Source of the DNA: Cyanobium sp. AMD-g | Lineage (GTDB): Bacteria > Cyanobacteriota > Cyanobacteriia > PCC-6307 > Cyanobiaceae | Direction of reading: 5' to 3' | Assembly (NCBI RefSeq): GCF_024346395.1 | Contig: NZ_JAGQCW010000001.1 | Coordinates: 806,001 to 870,000, forward strand | Length of the DNA: 64,000 bases | Part shown: one piece after another, positions 17,346-25,016 of the stretch | Numbering within the stretch: position 1 is the stretch's first letter | How the letters are laid out: each line of letters starts with the position of its first letter | The notes under the pieces: generated by a model | What the model was told of the DNA's origin: nothing | Databases searched by the model: none | Seen by the model: only the letters and a program-made list of their open reading frames with translations | Position numbers and translations under genes: made by a program

Positions 17346-17756
17346 TTAAAACTGAAAAATCACAATTGGTCCAGAGACTACCTGGTGGCTCTCGCCGTCA
17401 TAGCCAAACACCAGCAAAGCTTCCTTAAGAATAGACTTAAATTCATTATCATCTAGTCCGCCCAAGTTTGATGGCTGGATATGCGAGACTTCCTTCCAGA
17501 CAACTTGGGAGGAAACCTCCCGAGAACCCCTTACAAGGGTCGCCACGTTTAGAGACACATCCAAACAAACCCCGCGAAGGTAGAACCAGAATCTTCCTTC
17601 TGGGATATAGTCCCTTGCATAGTTTTCAACGATACCGCCCCAAAGGTAACAATCCCTCTCCCTATCTCTTGTCCAGTAGCGGCCCGCGCCTGGTTTAAAC
17701 GGCAAGTTGTACTTGACAATGTCTTCATCCGAGACCACTTCGTTCACGAAGGCCAT
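17346..17756 (-). CDS. Unknown small protein encoded directly upstream of the RTX gene
   Basis: 136 residues from the ATG at 17756, soluble, no signal peptide or membrane span. It reads MAFVNEVVSDEDIVKYNLPF, PGAGRYWTRDRERDCYLWGG, EGRFWFYLRGVCLDVSLNV, then a mixed C-terminal part with IQPSNLGGLDDNEFKSILKE and LLVFGYDGESH. Rich in aromatic and acidic residues, looks like a compact alpha+beta fold. I do not recognise a family; it is neither an HlyC-type acyltransferase nor the lipoprotein FrpD that precedes frpC in Neisseria. It ends 33 bp before the RTX start, same strand and same A+T-rich composition, so it is probably a partner: chaperone, immunity or secretion factor. 17757-17956 has no gene I can support. 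Confidence 0.72.
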   Translation of the reverse strand: MAFVNEVVSDEDIVKYNLPFKPGAGRYWTRDRERDCYLWGGIVENYARDYIPEGRFWFYLRGVCLDVSLNVATLVRGSREVSSQVVWKEVSHIQPSNLGGLDDNEFKSILKEALLVFGYDGESHQVVSGPIVIFQF

Positions 17757-17956
17757 CTGGATCTCTTCAAAGGCGATGGAGCAGAACGGAGGAAAGCCTT
17801 GATCCGCGACGGCGAAGTTGCCATCGCGCGGCTTCCCGGGAAACAGGAGCTGCACGTTGAGAACGTAACGATGGGGAAGGTGATCGGCCAGCTGTGGCAA
17901 AAAGCCCATGGCCTGCGTGTCCTCTTCCAGGCTTCCCGGGAACGGTCAAGCCTTCC

Positions 17957-18322
17957 CTAGCGATCCAACTCCAACCACTTCCGCGCCTCCACCGCCGCCT
18001 TCTCCTGCCCCTGCCGGTGCCCGAAGGCGAACGCCGCCACGCAGACCAACGTGATCGCCGCCGGCACCGTCCCCGACGGCAGCCGGTTGCGGTTGGCCAG
18101 GTCGTCCGGCAGGCCCCCCAGCGTCAGCACCAGGAAGCCCACCGCCCCCAGCGCCGTCAGGCCATAGAGAAACGGTGTGATCGTGCGGCGCGTCAGGGCA
18201 TGCAGCAGCAGCACCGCCAGCCCCACCCAGGGCAGGCTCGAGCCCAGGGCCCACAGCCAGCGTTCGCCCGATCCATCGCCCAGCCGCCGGCGGCAGGCCA
18301 GTTCCCGCTTTAGCCGGCTCAT
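17957..18322 (-). CDS. Small membrane protein, uncharacterised
   Basis: 121 residues from the ATG at 18322. Three hydrophobic spans are visible: [39 protein letters not shown] and [19 protein letters not shown], with charged ends ([20 protein letters not shown] and [15 protein letters not shown]). Its ATG overlaps the hisIE stop by 4 bp, so it is translated after hisIE, but the function is unknown and a metabolic link to histidine synthesis is not implied. Confidence 0.75.
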   Translation of the reverse strand: MSRLKRELACRRRLGDGSGERWLWALGSSLPWVGLAVLLLHALTRRTITPFLYGLTALGAVGFLVLTLGGLPDDLANRNRLPSGTVPAAITLVCVAAFAFGHRQGQEKAAVEARKWLELDR

Positions 18323-19047
18323 TCGCGCCGTGGCGCCCCGCGCCGCTCGGCCAGCACCTCCTGCACCCGGCGCCAGTCGACGCCGTGGTGGGCCAGGGCC
18401 ACCTGCAGATGGAAGATCAGATCGGCCGCTTCGCCGGCGATCCCCGCCGGGTCGTCGTCCTTGCAGGCCATCACGAATTCGGCGCTCTCCTCGCCGATCT
18501 TCTTGAGGATCCGGTTGTCGCCCCCCTCCAGCAGCTTGTTGGTGTAGCTGCCGGGCTCCGGGCACTCGCGGCGGCCGTTGATCACCCGCGCCAGCTCGGT
18601 GCACACATCCGCCGGCGGCGGCAGGGCGTCCGCACCGCCCGCCGTGGCCGTTTCCCCTTCCTCGTAGAAGCAGCTGCGGGCACCGGTGTGGCAGGCCACC
18701 TGGCCCACCTGCTCGATCGTCAGCAGCAGCACGTCGGCGTCGCAGTCGTAGCGCAGGCCCCGCAGCTTCTGGAAATGGCCGCTGGTGGCGCCCTTGTGCC
18801 ACAGCTCCTGCCGCGAGCGGCTCCAGTAGTGCACCTCGCCCGTGGCCAGGCTGCGCTCGATCGCCTCCCGGTTCATCCAGGCCACCATCAGCACCGCCCC
18901 GTCCAGCCAGTCCTGGGCCACCGCCGGGATCAGGCCCGCCGCGTCGAAGCGCAGCGTGGCGATCAGCTCCGGGCCCGCCAGCTCCAGCCCCCCGCCGGGC
19001 GACGGCGGATGACAGGATCCAGGGGAAGCGGCGGATGGAGCCCCCAC
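18319..19047 (-). CDS. hisIE: Bifunctional phosphoribosyl-AMP cyclohydrolase / phosphoribosyl-ATP pyrophosphatase
   Basis: About 242 residues. N-terminal HisI domain: [78 protein letters not shown] and ARSCFYEE, with the Asp and Cys metal ligands. C-terminal HisE domain from about residue 140: [40 protein letters not shown] and [18 protein letters not shown]. It performs steps two and three of histidine biosynthesis. No ATG is in frame near the domain; GTG at 19047 is chosen because it gives a short leader and does not invade the divergent gene at 19081. Confidence 0.93.
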   Translation of the reverse strand: MGAPSAASPGSCHPPSPGGGLELAGPELIATLRFDAAGLIPAVAQDWLDGAVLMVAWMNREAIERSLATGEVHYWSRSRQELWHKGATSGHFQKLRGLRYDCDADVLLLTIEQVGQVACHTGARSCFYEEGETATAGGADALPPPADVCTELARVINGRRECPEPGSYTNKLLEGGDNRILKKIGEESAEFVMACKDDDPAGIAGEAADLIFHLQVALAHHGVDWRRVQEVLAERRGAPRRE

Positions 19048-19080
19048 GGGACGCGACGTCAGCTGCAGTGATCCTCCCCC

Positions 19081-19581
19081 ATGTCCACCCCCGCGGCCCA
19101 CACCTGCAGCAAGAGCTACGGCGGCTTCCCCTGCTGCCACCGCCAGTGGCGCCACCCGGGCCACTGCCGTTTCGTGCACGGCTACAGCCGCAGCTTCACC
19201 TTCTGGTTCGCCGCCCACCACCTCGACGTCCACGGCTTCGTGGTCGACTTCTCCAGCCTCCAGCCCCTGCGGGCCCGGCTCGAGCAGCAGTTCGACCACA
19301 CCTTCCTGGTCAACCACGACGACCCCCTCCTCGCCCAGTGGCAGGCCCTGCATGAGCAGGGTGCCCTCGACCTGCGGGTGATGGCCAACGTGGGCATGGA
19401 GGCCAGCGCCGAGCTGGTGTGGGGCTGGGCCAACGAGATGCTGCACCAGCGGGATGGCGGCCGCAGCTGCTGCTGGCGCGTCGAGGCCCGCGAGAACGAG
19501 GCCAACGCCGCCCGCTTCACCGCCGTGCCCGCCTGGTTCGAAGCTGCCGCCACGCCTCAGGAGCCCTGGCCGGCGCCGTGA
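19081..19581 (+). CDS. 6-pyruvoyl-tetrahydropterin synthase / QueD family protein with altered metal site
   Basis: 166 residues. Family marks: [60 protein letters not shown] and [14 protein letters not shown], with the late [18 protein letters not shown]. In canonical PTPS/QueD enzymes a His-x-His pair in LHGHNY binds zinc; here the second position reads HGYS, so one histidine is replaced or the ligands are rearranged with the extra [12 protein letters not shown] cluster. It probably makes a pterin or deazapurine precursor, but the substrate is uncertain. First gene of a tightly overlapping run leading to the Zur-like regulator. Confidence 0.78.
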   Translation: MSTPAAHTCSKSYGGFPCCHRQWRHPGHCRFVHGYSRSFTFWFAAHHLDVHGFVVDFSSLQPLRARLEQQFDHTFLVNHDDPLLAQWQALHEQGALDLRVMANVGMEASAELVWGWANEMLHQRDGGRSCCWRVEARENEANAARFTAVPAWFEAAATPQEPWPAP

Positions 19582-20546
19582 TCCTCACCCGTCTGGCCAC
19601 CGCCTGGGCCCTGTTCCAGGGGCTGCTGATCGAGGCGCTGCCCTTCCTGCTGATCGGCGTGCTGATCTCCGCCGGCGCCCGCTGGTTCGCCCCCGGCGGC
19701 CGCTGGCTGCGGCGGCTGCCGTCCCACCCCCTGCTGGGTCCGCTCACCGGCGCCGCCCTCGGTTTCGCCCTGCCCGCCTGCGAATGCGGCAACGTGCCGG
19801 TGGCCCGCCGCATGCTCAGCGGTGGCGCGCCCCTCGGCGCCGGCCTCGGCTTCCTGTTCGCCGCCCCCGTGCTCAACCCGATCGTGATCGCCAGCACCTG
19901 GGCGGCCTTCCCCGACCAGCCCTGGCTGCTGCTGGCCCGTCCCCTGGGCGCCGTGCTGGTGGCCGTGGCCCTGGCCCTGCTGCTGGGCCTGGTGCCCGAA
20001 CCGTTGCTGCTCCAGGCCGACCTGCTGGCCGAACGGCGCCTGCACCAGCCCCTGGCGGCGGTGGGGTTGCTGGAGCGCTCCAGCGGCCTGGTGGGGGCCC
20101 CGCCAGCGTCGGCGCTCAGCACCGAGGCCGCCCCGGTGCGGCCGCCCCTGGCCGAGCTGATGAAGCACGCCAGCCAGGAGTTCCTCTACCTGGCCCTGCT
20201 GCTGGTGATGGGCAGCGTCATCGCCGCCCTGGTGCAGTCGTTCGTGCCCCGCAGCTGGCTGCTGGCGGTGGGCGGCGCCCCCACCCTCTCGATCCTGGCC
20301 CTGATGCTGCTGGCCCTGGTGGTCTCGGTGTGCTCGAGCGTGGATGCGTTCCTGGCCCTCAGCTTCGCCGCCCAGGTCACCCCCGGGGCCCTGCTCGCCT
20401 TCCTGCTCCTGGGCCCGGTGATCGACCTCAAACTCGTCAGCCTGCTCGGGCTGCTGTTCCGCCCCCGCGGCCTGGTGCTCACCACCGCCGGGGCCGCCCT
20501 GATGGTGCTCCTGATCGGCCAGTGGGTGAACCTGTGGCGCCTGTGA
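19578..20546 (+). CDS. DUF318/UPF0718 family permease
   Basis: 322 residues from a GTG overlapping the upstream stop (GTGA). Two halves of four or so membrane spans each: [60 protein letters not shown], then [38 protein letters not shown] and [20 protein letters not shown]. The paired [11 protein letters not shown] and CSSVDAF cysteine motifs define this permease family. In B. subtilis the homologue YcgR pairs with the TIGR03943 protein YcgQ, as it does here. Zinc or another metal is a likely substrate given the zur-like gene in the same run, but transport has not been shown by sequence. Confidence 0.87.
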   Translation: MILTRLATAWALFQGLLIEALPFLLIGVLISAGARWFAPGGRWLRRLPSHPLLGPLTGAALGFALPACECGNVPVARRMLSGGAPLGAGLGFLFAAPVLNPIVIASTWAAFPDQPWLLLARPLGAVLVAVALALLLGLVPEPLLLQADLLAERRLHQPLAAVGLLERSSGLVGAPPASALSTEAAPVRPPLAELMKHASQEFLYLALLLVMGSVIAALVQSFVPRSWLLAVGGAPTLSILALMLLALVVSVCSSVDAFLALSFAAQVTPGALLAFLLLGPVIDLKLVSLLGLLFRPRGLVLTTAGAALMVLLIGQWVNLWRL

Positions 20547-21250
20547 CTCCCCCCCTCCTGCAGCGGGCCGCCCTCTGGCGCGCCGCCAGCCTCGGCCTCT
20601 GGGCCCTGGTGATGCTCTACAGCAGCGTCGACGGCCGCCTCGACCTCCTCCTGCGGGCCGTGTTCCATCCCCTGGTGGCCCTGGCCGGCCTGCTGCTGCT
20701 GCTCGTCGCCCTGCTGCAGCTGCGCCTCGCCTTCGGGCCCGGCCGGCAGGAGCGGGGCGACCGGCGCCAGGCCCGCACCCTGCTGCTCACCGCCGCCATC
20801 GCCCTGCTGGTGCTGCTGCTGCCACCGGCCCCCTCCTTCGCCGACCTGGCCGGCCAGCGCCCCCGCGACGAGACCGCCGAAAGCGAGCTCAGCTTCGTGC
20901 TGCCGCCCGCCCAGCGCAGCCTCACCGACTGGGTGCGGCTGCTGCGCAGCCAGCCCGACCCCAAGCTGTTCGCCGGCGATCCGGTGCGCATCAGCGGCTT
21001 CGTGCTGCCGATGGAGGGCGAACCGCCCCAGCTGGCCCGCCTGCTGGTGCGCTGCTGCCTGGCCGATGCCTCCCCGGTGGGGCTGCCCGTGGCCTGGCCC
21101 GCCGGCCAGGCCCCCTTCCCCGCCGACCAGTGGCTGGCCATTGACGGGGTGATGGGCCTGGGGCCCGCCCCCGGCGGCGGCGAGCGGCTGGAGGTGGTTC
21201 CCAGCCGCATCCGGCCCATTCCCCGGCCGGCCCGGCCCCTGGAACCATGA
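20543..21250 (+). CDS. TIGR03943 family membrane protein, partner of the DUF318 permease
   Basis: 235 residues from a GTG that overlaps the permease stop by 4 bp. The N-terminal part is membrane-embedded (LVMLYSSVDGRLDLLLRAVF, PLVALAGLLLLLVALLQLRL, LLLTAAIALLVLLLPPAPSF). The C-terminal soluble domain reads LFAGDPVRISGFVLPMEGEP and LARLLVRCCLADASPVGLPV then GLGPAPGGGERLEVVPSRI, with an OB-like fold and conserved CC in RCCLADA, a plausible metal site. TIGR03943 proteins almost always follow a DUF318 permease. Confidence 0.85.
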   Translation: MTPPLLQRAALWRAASLGLWALVMLYSSVDGRLDLLLRAVFHPLVALAGLLLLLVALLQLRLAFGPGRQERGDRRQARTLLLTAAIALLVLLLPPAPSFADLAGQRPRDETAESELSFVLPPAQRSLTDWVRLLRSQPDPKLFAGDPVRISGFVLPMEGEPPQLARLLVRCCLADASPVGLPVAWPAGQAPFPADQWLAIDGVMGLGPAPGGGERLEVVPSRIRPIPRPARPLEP

Positions 21251-22614
21251 CCCCTCCCTTCCGCCTCCCCTGGGCCGGCCCCCTGCCGCTCACCCTGGCC
21301 CTGGCCGGGCTGCTGGCCCTGGTCCAGCAGCAGCTGCTGCTGCGCCAGCCGCCCCGGCTCGAGCGGCTCACGCCGGTGGCCGCCAGCTCCGGCCCCGCCG
21401 CCCTGCAGGCCCGCTTCAGCCGGCCCATGGACCCCGCCAGCCTCCAGGCCGCCAGCACCCTCGCCCCGCCCCTGGCCCACCGCTGGCTCGGGGATGGCGA
21501 CACCCTGCTGCTGAACCTCTCCCCCGACCAGCGGATCAGCTCCCCGCTGCAGCTGCAGCTGGCCGGCCGTGACCGCCGCGGCCTGGCCCTGGCCCCCCAG
21601 CGCTGGCAGTGGGATCCGCGCCCCCGGCTGCTGGCGGTGGTGCCGGTGGGCGCCGGCGAACAGGTGCAGCTGCGCGAGCACGACGGCCGCTGGCGGCCGA
21701 TCACGCCGGTCTGGCCGCGCATCACCATGCTCGAACCGCTCGGCTACGGCGAGGCCGTGGCGGTGGTGGCCCGCTCCGAGTCCGGCCGCTTCCGGGTCTG
21801 GCGGGTGCCCCTGCGCCAGCAGCCCCTGCGCCCGGTGGGCCGCGGGCGCCCGGCGTCGCCAGCTCCCGTGCAGGCCGGTGCCCCCGAGCCCCTCGGCGCC
21901 GGCGAGATGGTGTTCGCCCACATCAGCGCCAACCGCCGCGGCGAGCTGCTGGTGCAGGCGGGCGGCGAGCAGCCCGACCAGGTGAGCCTCCAGCTCTGGC
22001 CCCCCCGGGGCGGCCCCAGCCGGCTGCCGCTGGAGGCCAGCGGCGCGGTGCGGCTGCTGCCGGAAGGGGGTTCGGCGGTGGTGCCGGAGATCGACGGCCT
22101 CGGCCTGCAGGACCTGCCGCCCCGGCCGTCCCGCCGCCAGACCCTGCCCGGCAGCCGCGACCTGAGCAGCTTCTGTCCCCGGGCGGGCCGGGCGCTGCTG
22201 GTGCGCCACTGGCCCGACTTCCGCCGTTCCCTGGAGCTGGTGGAGCCGGGGGTGGCCCCGCGCCAGCTCTGGATCGGCCCCCAGGCCCTGGTGGCCACGG
22301 CCTGCAGCCGCGGCGGCGAACGGGTCTGGGCGCTGCTCGTCGAAGGGGTGGGCCGCCCGGCCCTCACCCTGATCAGCCTCGACCGCCGCGGCACGGTGCT
22401 GGCCCAGCGGCGCCTGAGCCAATGGGAGCTGGAACCCGGCACCGGCCTCAGCTACGACCCCACCAGCGACCGCCTGGCCGTGGTGCTGCGCCCGCTGGAG
22501 CAGGGCCAGGGGCCCCCACTTCCGGCGCAGGTGGTGCTGATCGAGGCCACCAGCCTCACCCCCGTGCCCCTCCAGCTGGAGGCGCTGCAGGCCGTCTGGC
22601 TGCCGGCAGGGTAG
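21247..22614 (+). CDS. Ig-like plus beta-propeller-like surface protein, uncharacterised
   Basis: 455 residues, ATGA overlap with the upstream gene. An N-terminal membrane anchor (LPLTLALAGLLALVQQQLLL) is followed by a Big_5/SbsA Ig-like domain (FSRPMDPASLQAASTLAPPL, HRWLGDGDTLLLNLSPDQRI, LAGRDRRGLAL). The rest consists of repeated short strands with WR, RLPLEASGAVRLL, GLQDLPP and LWIGPQALVA, resembling propeller blades. Probably a periplasmic or surface protein on a single anchor. Function unknown; its place between a metal permease pair and a zur-like gene suggests metal-linked expression. Confidence 0.72.
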   Translation: MTPPFRLPWAGPLPLTLALAGLLALVQQQLLLRQPPRLERLTPVAASSGPAALQARFSRPMDPASLQAASTLAPPLAHRWLGDGDTLLLNLSPDQRISSPLQLQLAGRDRRGLALAPQRWQWDPRPRLLAVVPVGAGEQVQLREHDGRWRPITPVWPRITMLEPLGYGEAVAVVARSESGRFRVWRVPLRQQPLRPVGRGRPASPAPVQAGAPEPLGAGEMVFAHISANRRGELLVQAGGEQPDQVSLQLWPPRGGPSRLPLEASGAVRLLPEGGSAVVPEIDGLGLQDLPPRPSRRQTLPGSRDLSSFCPRAGRALLVRHWPDFRRSLELVEPGVAPRQLWIGPQALVATACSRGGERVWALLVEGVGRPALTLISLDRRGTVLAQRRLSQWELEPGTGLSYDPTSDRLAVVLRPLEQGQGPPLPAQVVLIEATSLTPVPLQLEALQAVWLPAG

Positions 22615-22624
22615 AAACGGGACC

Positions 22625-23026
22625 ATGCAGGCCCCCTCCGCCCCTGATCTCCCCCCCCGCCAGGCCTCCCTGCTGGCGGAGCTGCGCCAGGCCGACGGCG
22701 AACTGAGCGGCCAGGATCTGCACGCCCGGCTGCGCAGCAGCCCCGCCGCCATGGGCCTGGCCACCGTCTACCGCCACCTGCGCCAGCTGCAGCAGCGGGG
22801 CCTGGTGCGCTGCCGCCACCTGCCCAGCGGCGAAGCCCTCTACGCCCCGACGGAACGGGACGAGCACCACCTCACCTGCGTCGACTGCGGATCCACCAGG
22901 GTGCTCAGCCACTGCCCGGTGCACGGCCTGCACCTCCCGGAGAAGGAGCTGGGCGACTTCCTGCCGCTCTATCACACGCTGGAGTTCTTCGGGTTGTGCG
23001 AGCGCTGCCGGGTCCTCAGGTCCTGA
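22625..23026 (+). CDS. Fur-family metalloregulator, probably Zur
   Basis: 133 residues. The N-terminal winged helix contains LLAELRQADGELSGQDLHAR and AMGLATVYRHLRQLQQRGLV with the invariant ATVYRxL of the family. The dimer and metal domain shows DEHHLTCVDCGSTRVLSHCP, GLHLPEKELGDFLPLYHTLE and GLCERC, giving two CxxC zinc sites. Zinc sensing is inferred from the neighbouring permease pair upstream and the His-rich COG0523 GTPase downstream. It follows the Ig-like gene by 10 bp and overlaps the convergent TerB-like gene by 11 bp. Confidence 0.85.
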   Translation: MQAPSAPDLPPRQASLLAELRQADGELSGQDLHARLRSSPAAMGLATVYRHLRQLQQRGLVRCRHLPSGEALYAPTERDEHHLTCVDCGSTRVLSHCPVHGLHLPEKELGDFLPLYHTLEFFGLCERCRVLRS

Positions 23027-23423
23027 GGCTGTCGCGGTGCAGCACCGCCATCACCTCGAGGATCTGGCTGCAGCGGTCCGCCGGCACACTGATCAGCTCC
23101 CCCAGCCGCTTCAGCATCTGCTGCTCCACCGGTTTGAAGCTGCGGTTGGTGTGCACCAGCAGCGCCGCCATCGCGTAGGCCGTCTCCTGCTGGACGGGGG
23201 TCAGCTCCGGCGCGGCCTCCATCAGCAGCGTCTCCCAGCCGCCGGTGCGCAACCGCCCCAGCAGGCCGTCGAACATCGCCCCCATCACGGCTTCGCCGAG
23301 GTTGCTGTAAGGCGAGCGCACCTCCAGCAGCTGGCGCAGCATGGCGGCCTCATCGGCGTCGAGGGCGCCATCGCAGGCCACGGCGGCAAGGCCGATGGCG
23401 GCGAAGGCTTCGCTGGGGTTCAT
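23016..23423 (-). CDS. TerB-family-like tellurite-resistance domain protein
   Basis: 135 residues, all-helical: EAFAAIGLAAVACDGALDAD, EAAMLRQLLEVRSPYSNLGE, LTPVQQETAYAMAALLVHTN, SFKPVEQQMLKRLGELIS. The AVACDGALDADE segment matches the DxDG-type acidic motif of TerB domains, which bind a divalent metal. Tellurite resistance itself is unlikely; TerB-like singles occur across cyanobacteria with undefined roles, possibly metal-linked. Convergent with the zur-like gene, divergent from cobW. Confidence 0.8.
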   Translation of the reverse strand: MNPSEAFAAIGLAAVACDGALDADEAAMLRQLLEVRSPYSNLGEAVMGAMFDGLLGRLRTGGWETLLMEAAPELTPVQQETAYAMAALLVHTNRSFKPVEQQMLKRLGELISVPADRCSQILEVMAVLHRDSLRT

Positions 23424-23517
23424 GGACCGGGTTCATCGGCCGCCATTCCAGCAGCCTTCACCGTGCTGGTGGGGCAGCCGCGCCGTCAGAATCGCCACAA
23501 CGCCTTCGCTCCTCCCC

Positions 23518-24693
23518 ATGACCAGCACAAACCTGGACGCCCCGACAACGGCGGCCGCGGTCAGCGAGGCCAAGCCCATCTCCGTGCCGGTGACGATCCT
23601 CACCGGGTTCCTGGGCGCCGGCAAGACCACCCTGCTCAACCACATCCTCAGCAACCAGGAGGGGGTCAAGACCGCCGTGCTGGTCAATGAGTTCGGCGAG
23701 ATCGGCATCGACAACGAGCTGATCGTCGCCACCGGCGACGACATGGTGGAACTGAGCAACGGCTGCATCTGCTGCTCGATCAACGGCGAGCTGCTGGAGG
23801 CCGTCTACCGGGTGCTGGAGCGCCCCGAACCGGTGGATTACCTGGTGGTGGAAACCACCGGCCTGGCCGACCCCCTGCCCGTGGCCATGACCTTCCTCGG
23901 CAGCGACCTGCGCGACCTGACCCGGCTCGACTCGATCATCACCCTGGTGGACGCGGAGAATTTCGGCCCCGAGACGCTGCAGGGGGAGGTGGGCCGCTCC
24001 CAGATCGTCTATGGCGACATGATCCTGCTGAACAAGTGCGACCTGGTCAGCGAGGAGCGGCTTGAGGCCCTCGAAGGCGAGCTGCGGGCGATCAAGAACG
24101 AGGCCCGCATCCTGCGCTCGGTGAAGGGGGAGGTACCCCTGCCGCTGCTGCTGAGCGTGGGGCTGTTCGAGACCGACAAGGTGGTGGCCCAGCAGCAGGC
24201 CCCCACTCCCGCCCCCAGCCACGACCATTCTCACGACCACAGCAACTGCGACCACGACCACGGCCGCTGCGAGCACGAACCCGAGGCTGCGAGCGCTGGC
24301 GATGGCCACGATCATCACCACGGCCATCACCACGATCACGACCACAGCCACGGGCACGACCACGGTAGCCATCCCGACCACCAGGCGATCGAGGGCTTCA
24401 CGTCCCTGTCCTTCAGCAGCGACGGCCCCTTCTCGTTGCGCAAGTTCCAGAACTTCCTCGACAACCAGATGCCAGCCGGGGTCTTCCGCGCCAAGGGCAT
24501 CCTCTGGTTCAACGAAAGCGAGCGCCGCCACGTCTTCCACCTGGCCGGCAAGCGCTTCTCCATCGATGACAGCGACTGGCCGGGGGAGCGCAAGAACCAG
24601 CTGGTGCTGATCGGCAAGGATCTCGACCACAAGCGGCTGCGCCAGCAACTCCAGGCCTGTGTGGCCAGGGAGGCGGGCAAGGGCTTCGCCTGA
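23518..24693 (+). CDS. COG0523/CobW-family zinc metallochaperone GTPase
   Basis: 391 residues. G-domain: Walker A LTGFLGAGKTTLLNHIL (about 28-44), the metal site GCICCSI (82-88) characteristic of COG0523, ETTGLADP switch at 112-119, and NKCD at 172-175. A very His/Asp-rich linker runs at about 235-288 (repeated HDHSHDH, HDHHHGHHHDHDHSHG) and likely stores or delivers zinc. The C-terminal CobW_C domain holds FRAKGILWFNE and HVFHLAGKRFS. COG0523 proteins of the ZNG1/ZigA type use GTP to move Zn2+ into client proteins under scarcity; the nearby zur-like gene supports that role over cobalamin work. Confidence 0.93.
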   Translation: MTSTNLDAPTTAAAVSEAKPISVPVTILTGFLGAGKTTLLNHILSNQEGVKTAVLVNEFGEIGIDNELIVATGDDMVELSNGCICCSINGELLEAVYRVLERPEPVDYLVVETTGLADPLPVAMTFLGSDLRDLTRLDSIITLVDAENFGPETLQGEVGRSQIVYGDMILLNKCDLVSEERLEALEGELRAIKNEARILRSVKGEVPLPLLLSVGLFETDKVVAQQQAPTPAPSHDHSHDHSNCDHDHGRCEHEPEAASAGDGHDHHHGHHHDHDHSHGHDHGSHPDHQAIEGFTSLSFSSDGPFSLRKFQNFLDNQMPAGVFRAKGILWFNESERRHVFHLAGKRFSIDDSDWPGERKNQLVLIGKDLDHKRLRQQLQACVAREAGKGFA

Positions 24694-24781
24694 TGGCCCC
24701 CGGCCCTTTGGGCCGGAATGCCGCAACCACTACGGAACCACCGGCCAGCGCCGCTAGGGTGGCGGCCTACGACCCTTTCCC

Positions 24782-24925
24782 ATGACCGAGTTCCTCCTGA
24801 TGACGGGCGTTCTCGCCCTTCTCGGTCTGGTGCTGTGGATGGCGATGGACTCCGACGACGACAACGGCGGCGGTGGCCTGATGCAGCCGGCTTTGATCCC
24901 GGTGCGCCGCTCCACGACCTACTGA
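24782..24925 (+). CDS. Small single-span membrane protein with acidic/Gly linker
   Basis: 47 residues, ATG at 24782. One hydrophobic helix (MTEFLLMTGVLALLGLVLWM) followed by DSDDDNGGGGLMQPALIPVR and a short end. The acidic cluster followed by GGGGLMQP seems conserved in marine picocyanobacterial small proteins as far as I recall, but I cannot name a family. It lies alone between the CobW gene and futA, so it may belong to the metal block. A weak dyad GCGTA-N8-TACGC follows the stop at 24927-24944. Confidence 0.65.
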   Translation: MTEFLLMTGVLALLGLVLWMAMDSDDDNGGGGLMQPALIPVRRSTTY

Positions 24926-25016
24926 GGCGTAAGCATTGATACGCGCCTTCGCGTCGTTTGATCCGTCTGCCACTGGGAGGGCTTCATAGGGTCCGGGCTT
25001 GAACCCGTTCCTCCTG

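Noticed and set aside
17757..17956. Plus frame reading LIRDGEVAIARLPGKQELHV and more, ending before hisIE operon
   Set aside because: No start codon and no family; probably a chance frame or a very old remnant at the island edge.
19454..20542. Plus-strand extension of the TIGR03943 gene upstream
   Set aside because: It lies over the DUF318 permease in another frame; the domain starts at the GTG overlapping the permease stop.
24927..24944. GCGTA-N8-TACGC as a terminator or operator before futA
   Set aside because: Arms of only five bases without a T-run; too weak to call as a feature.
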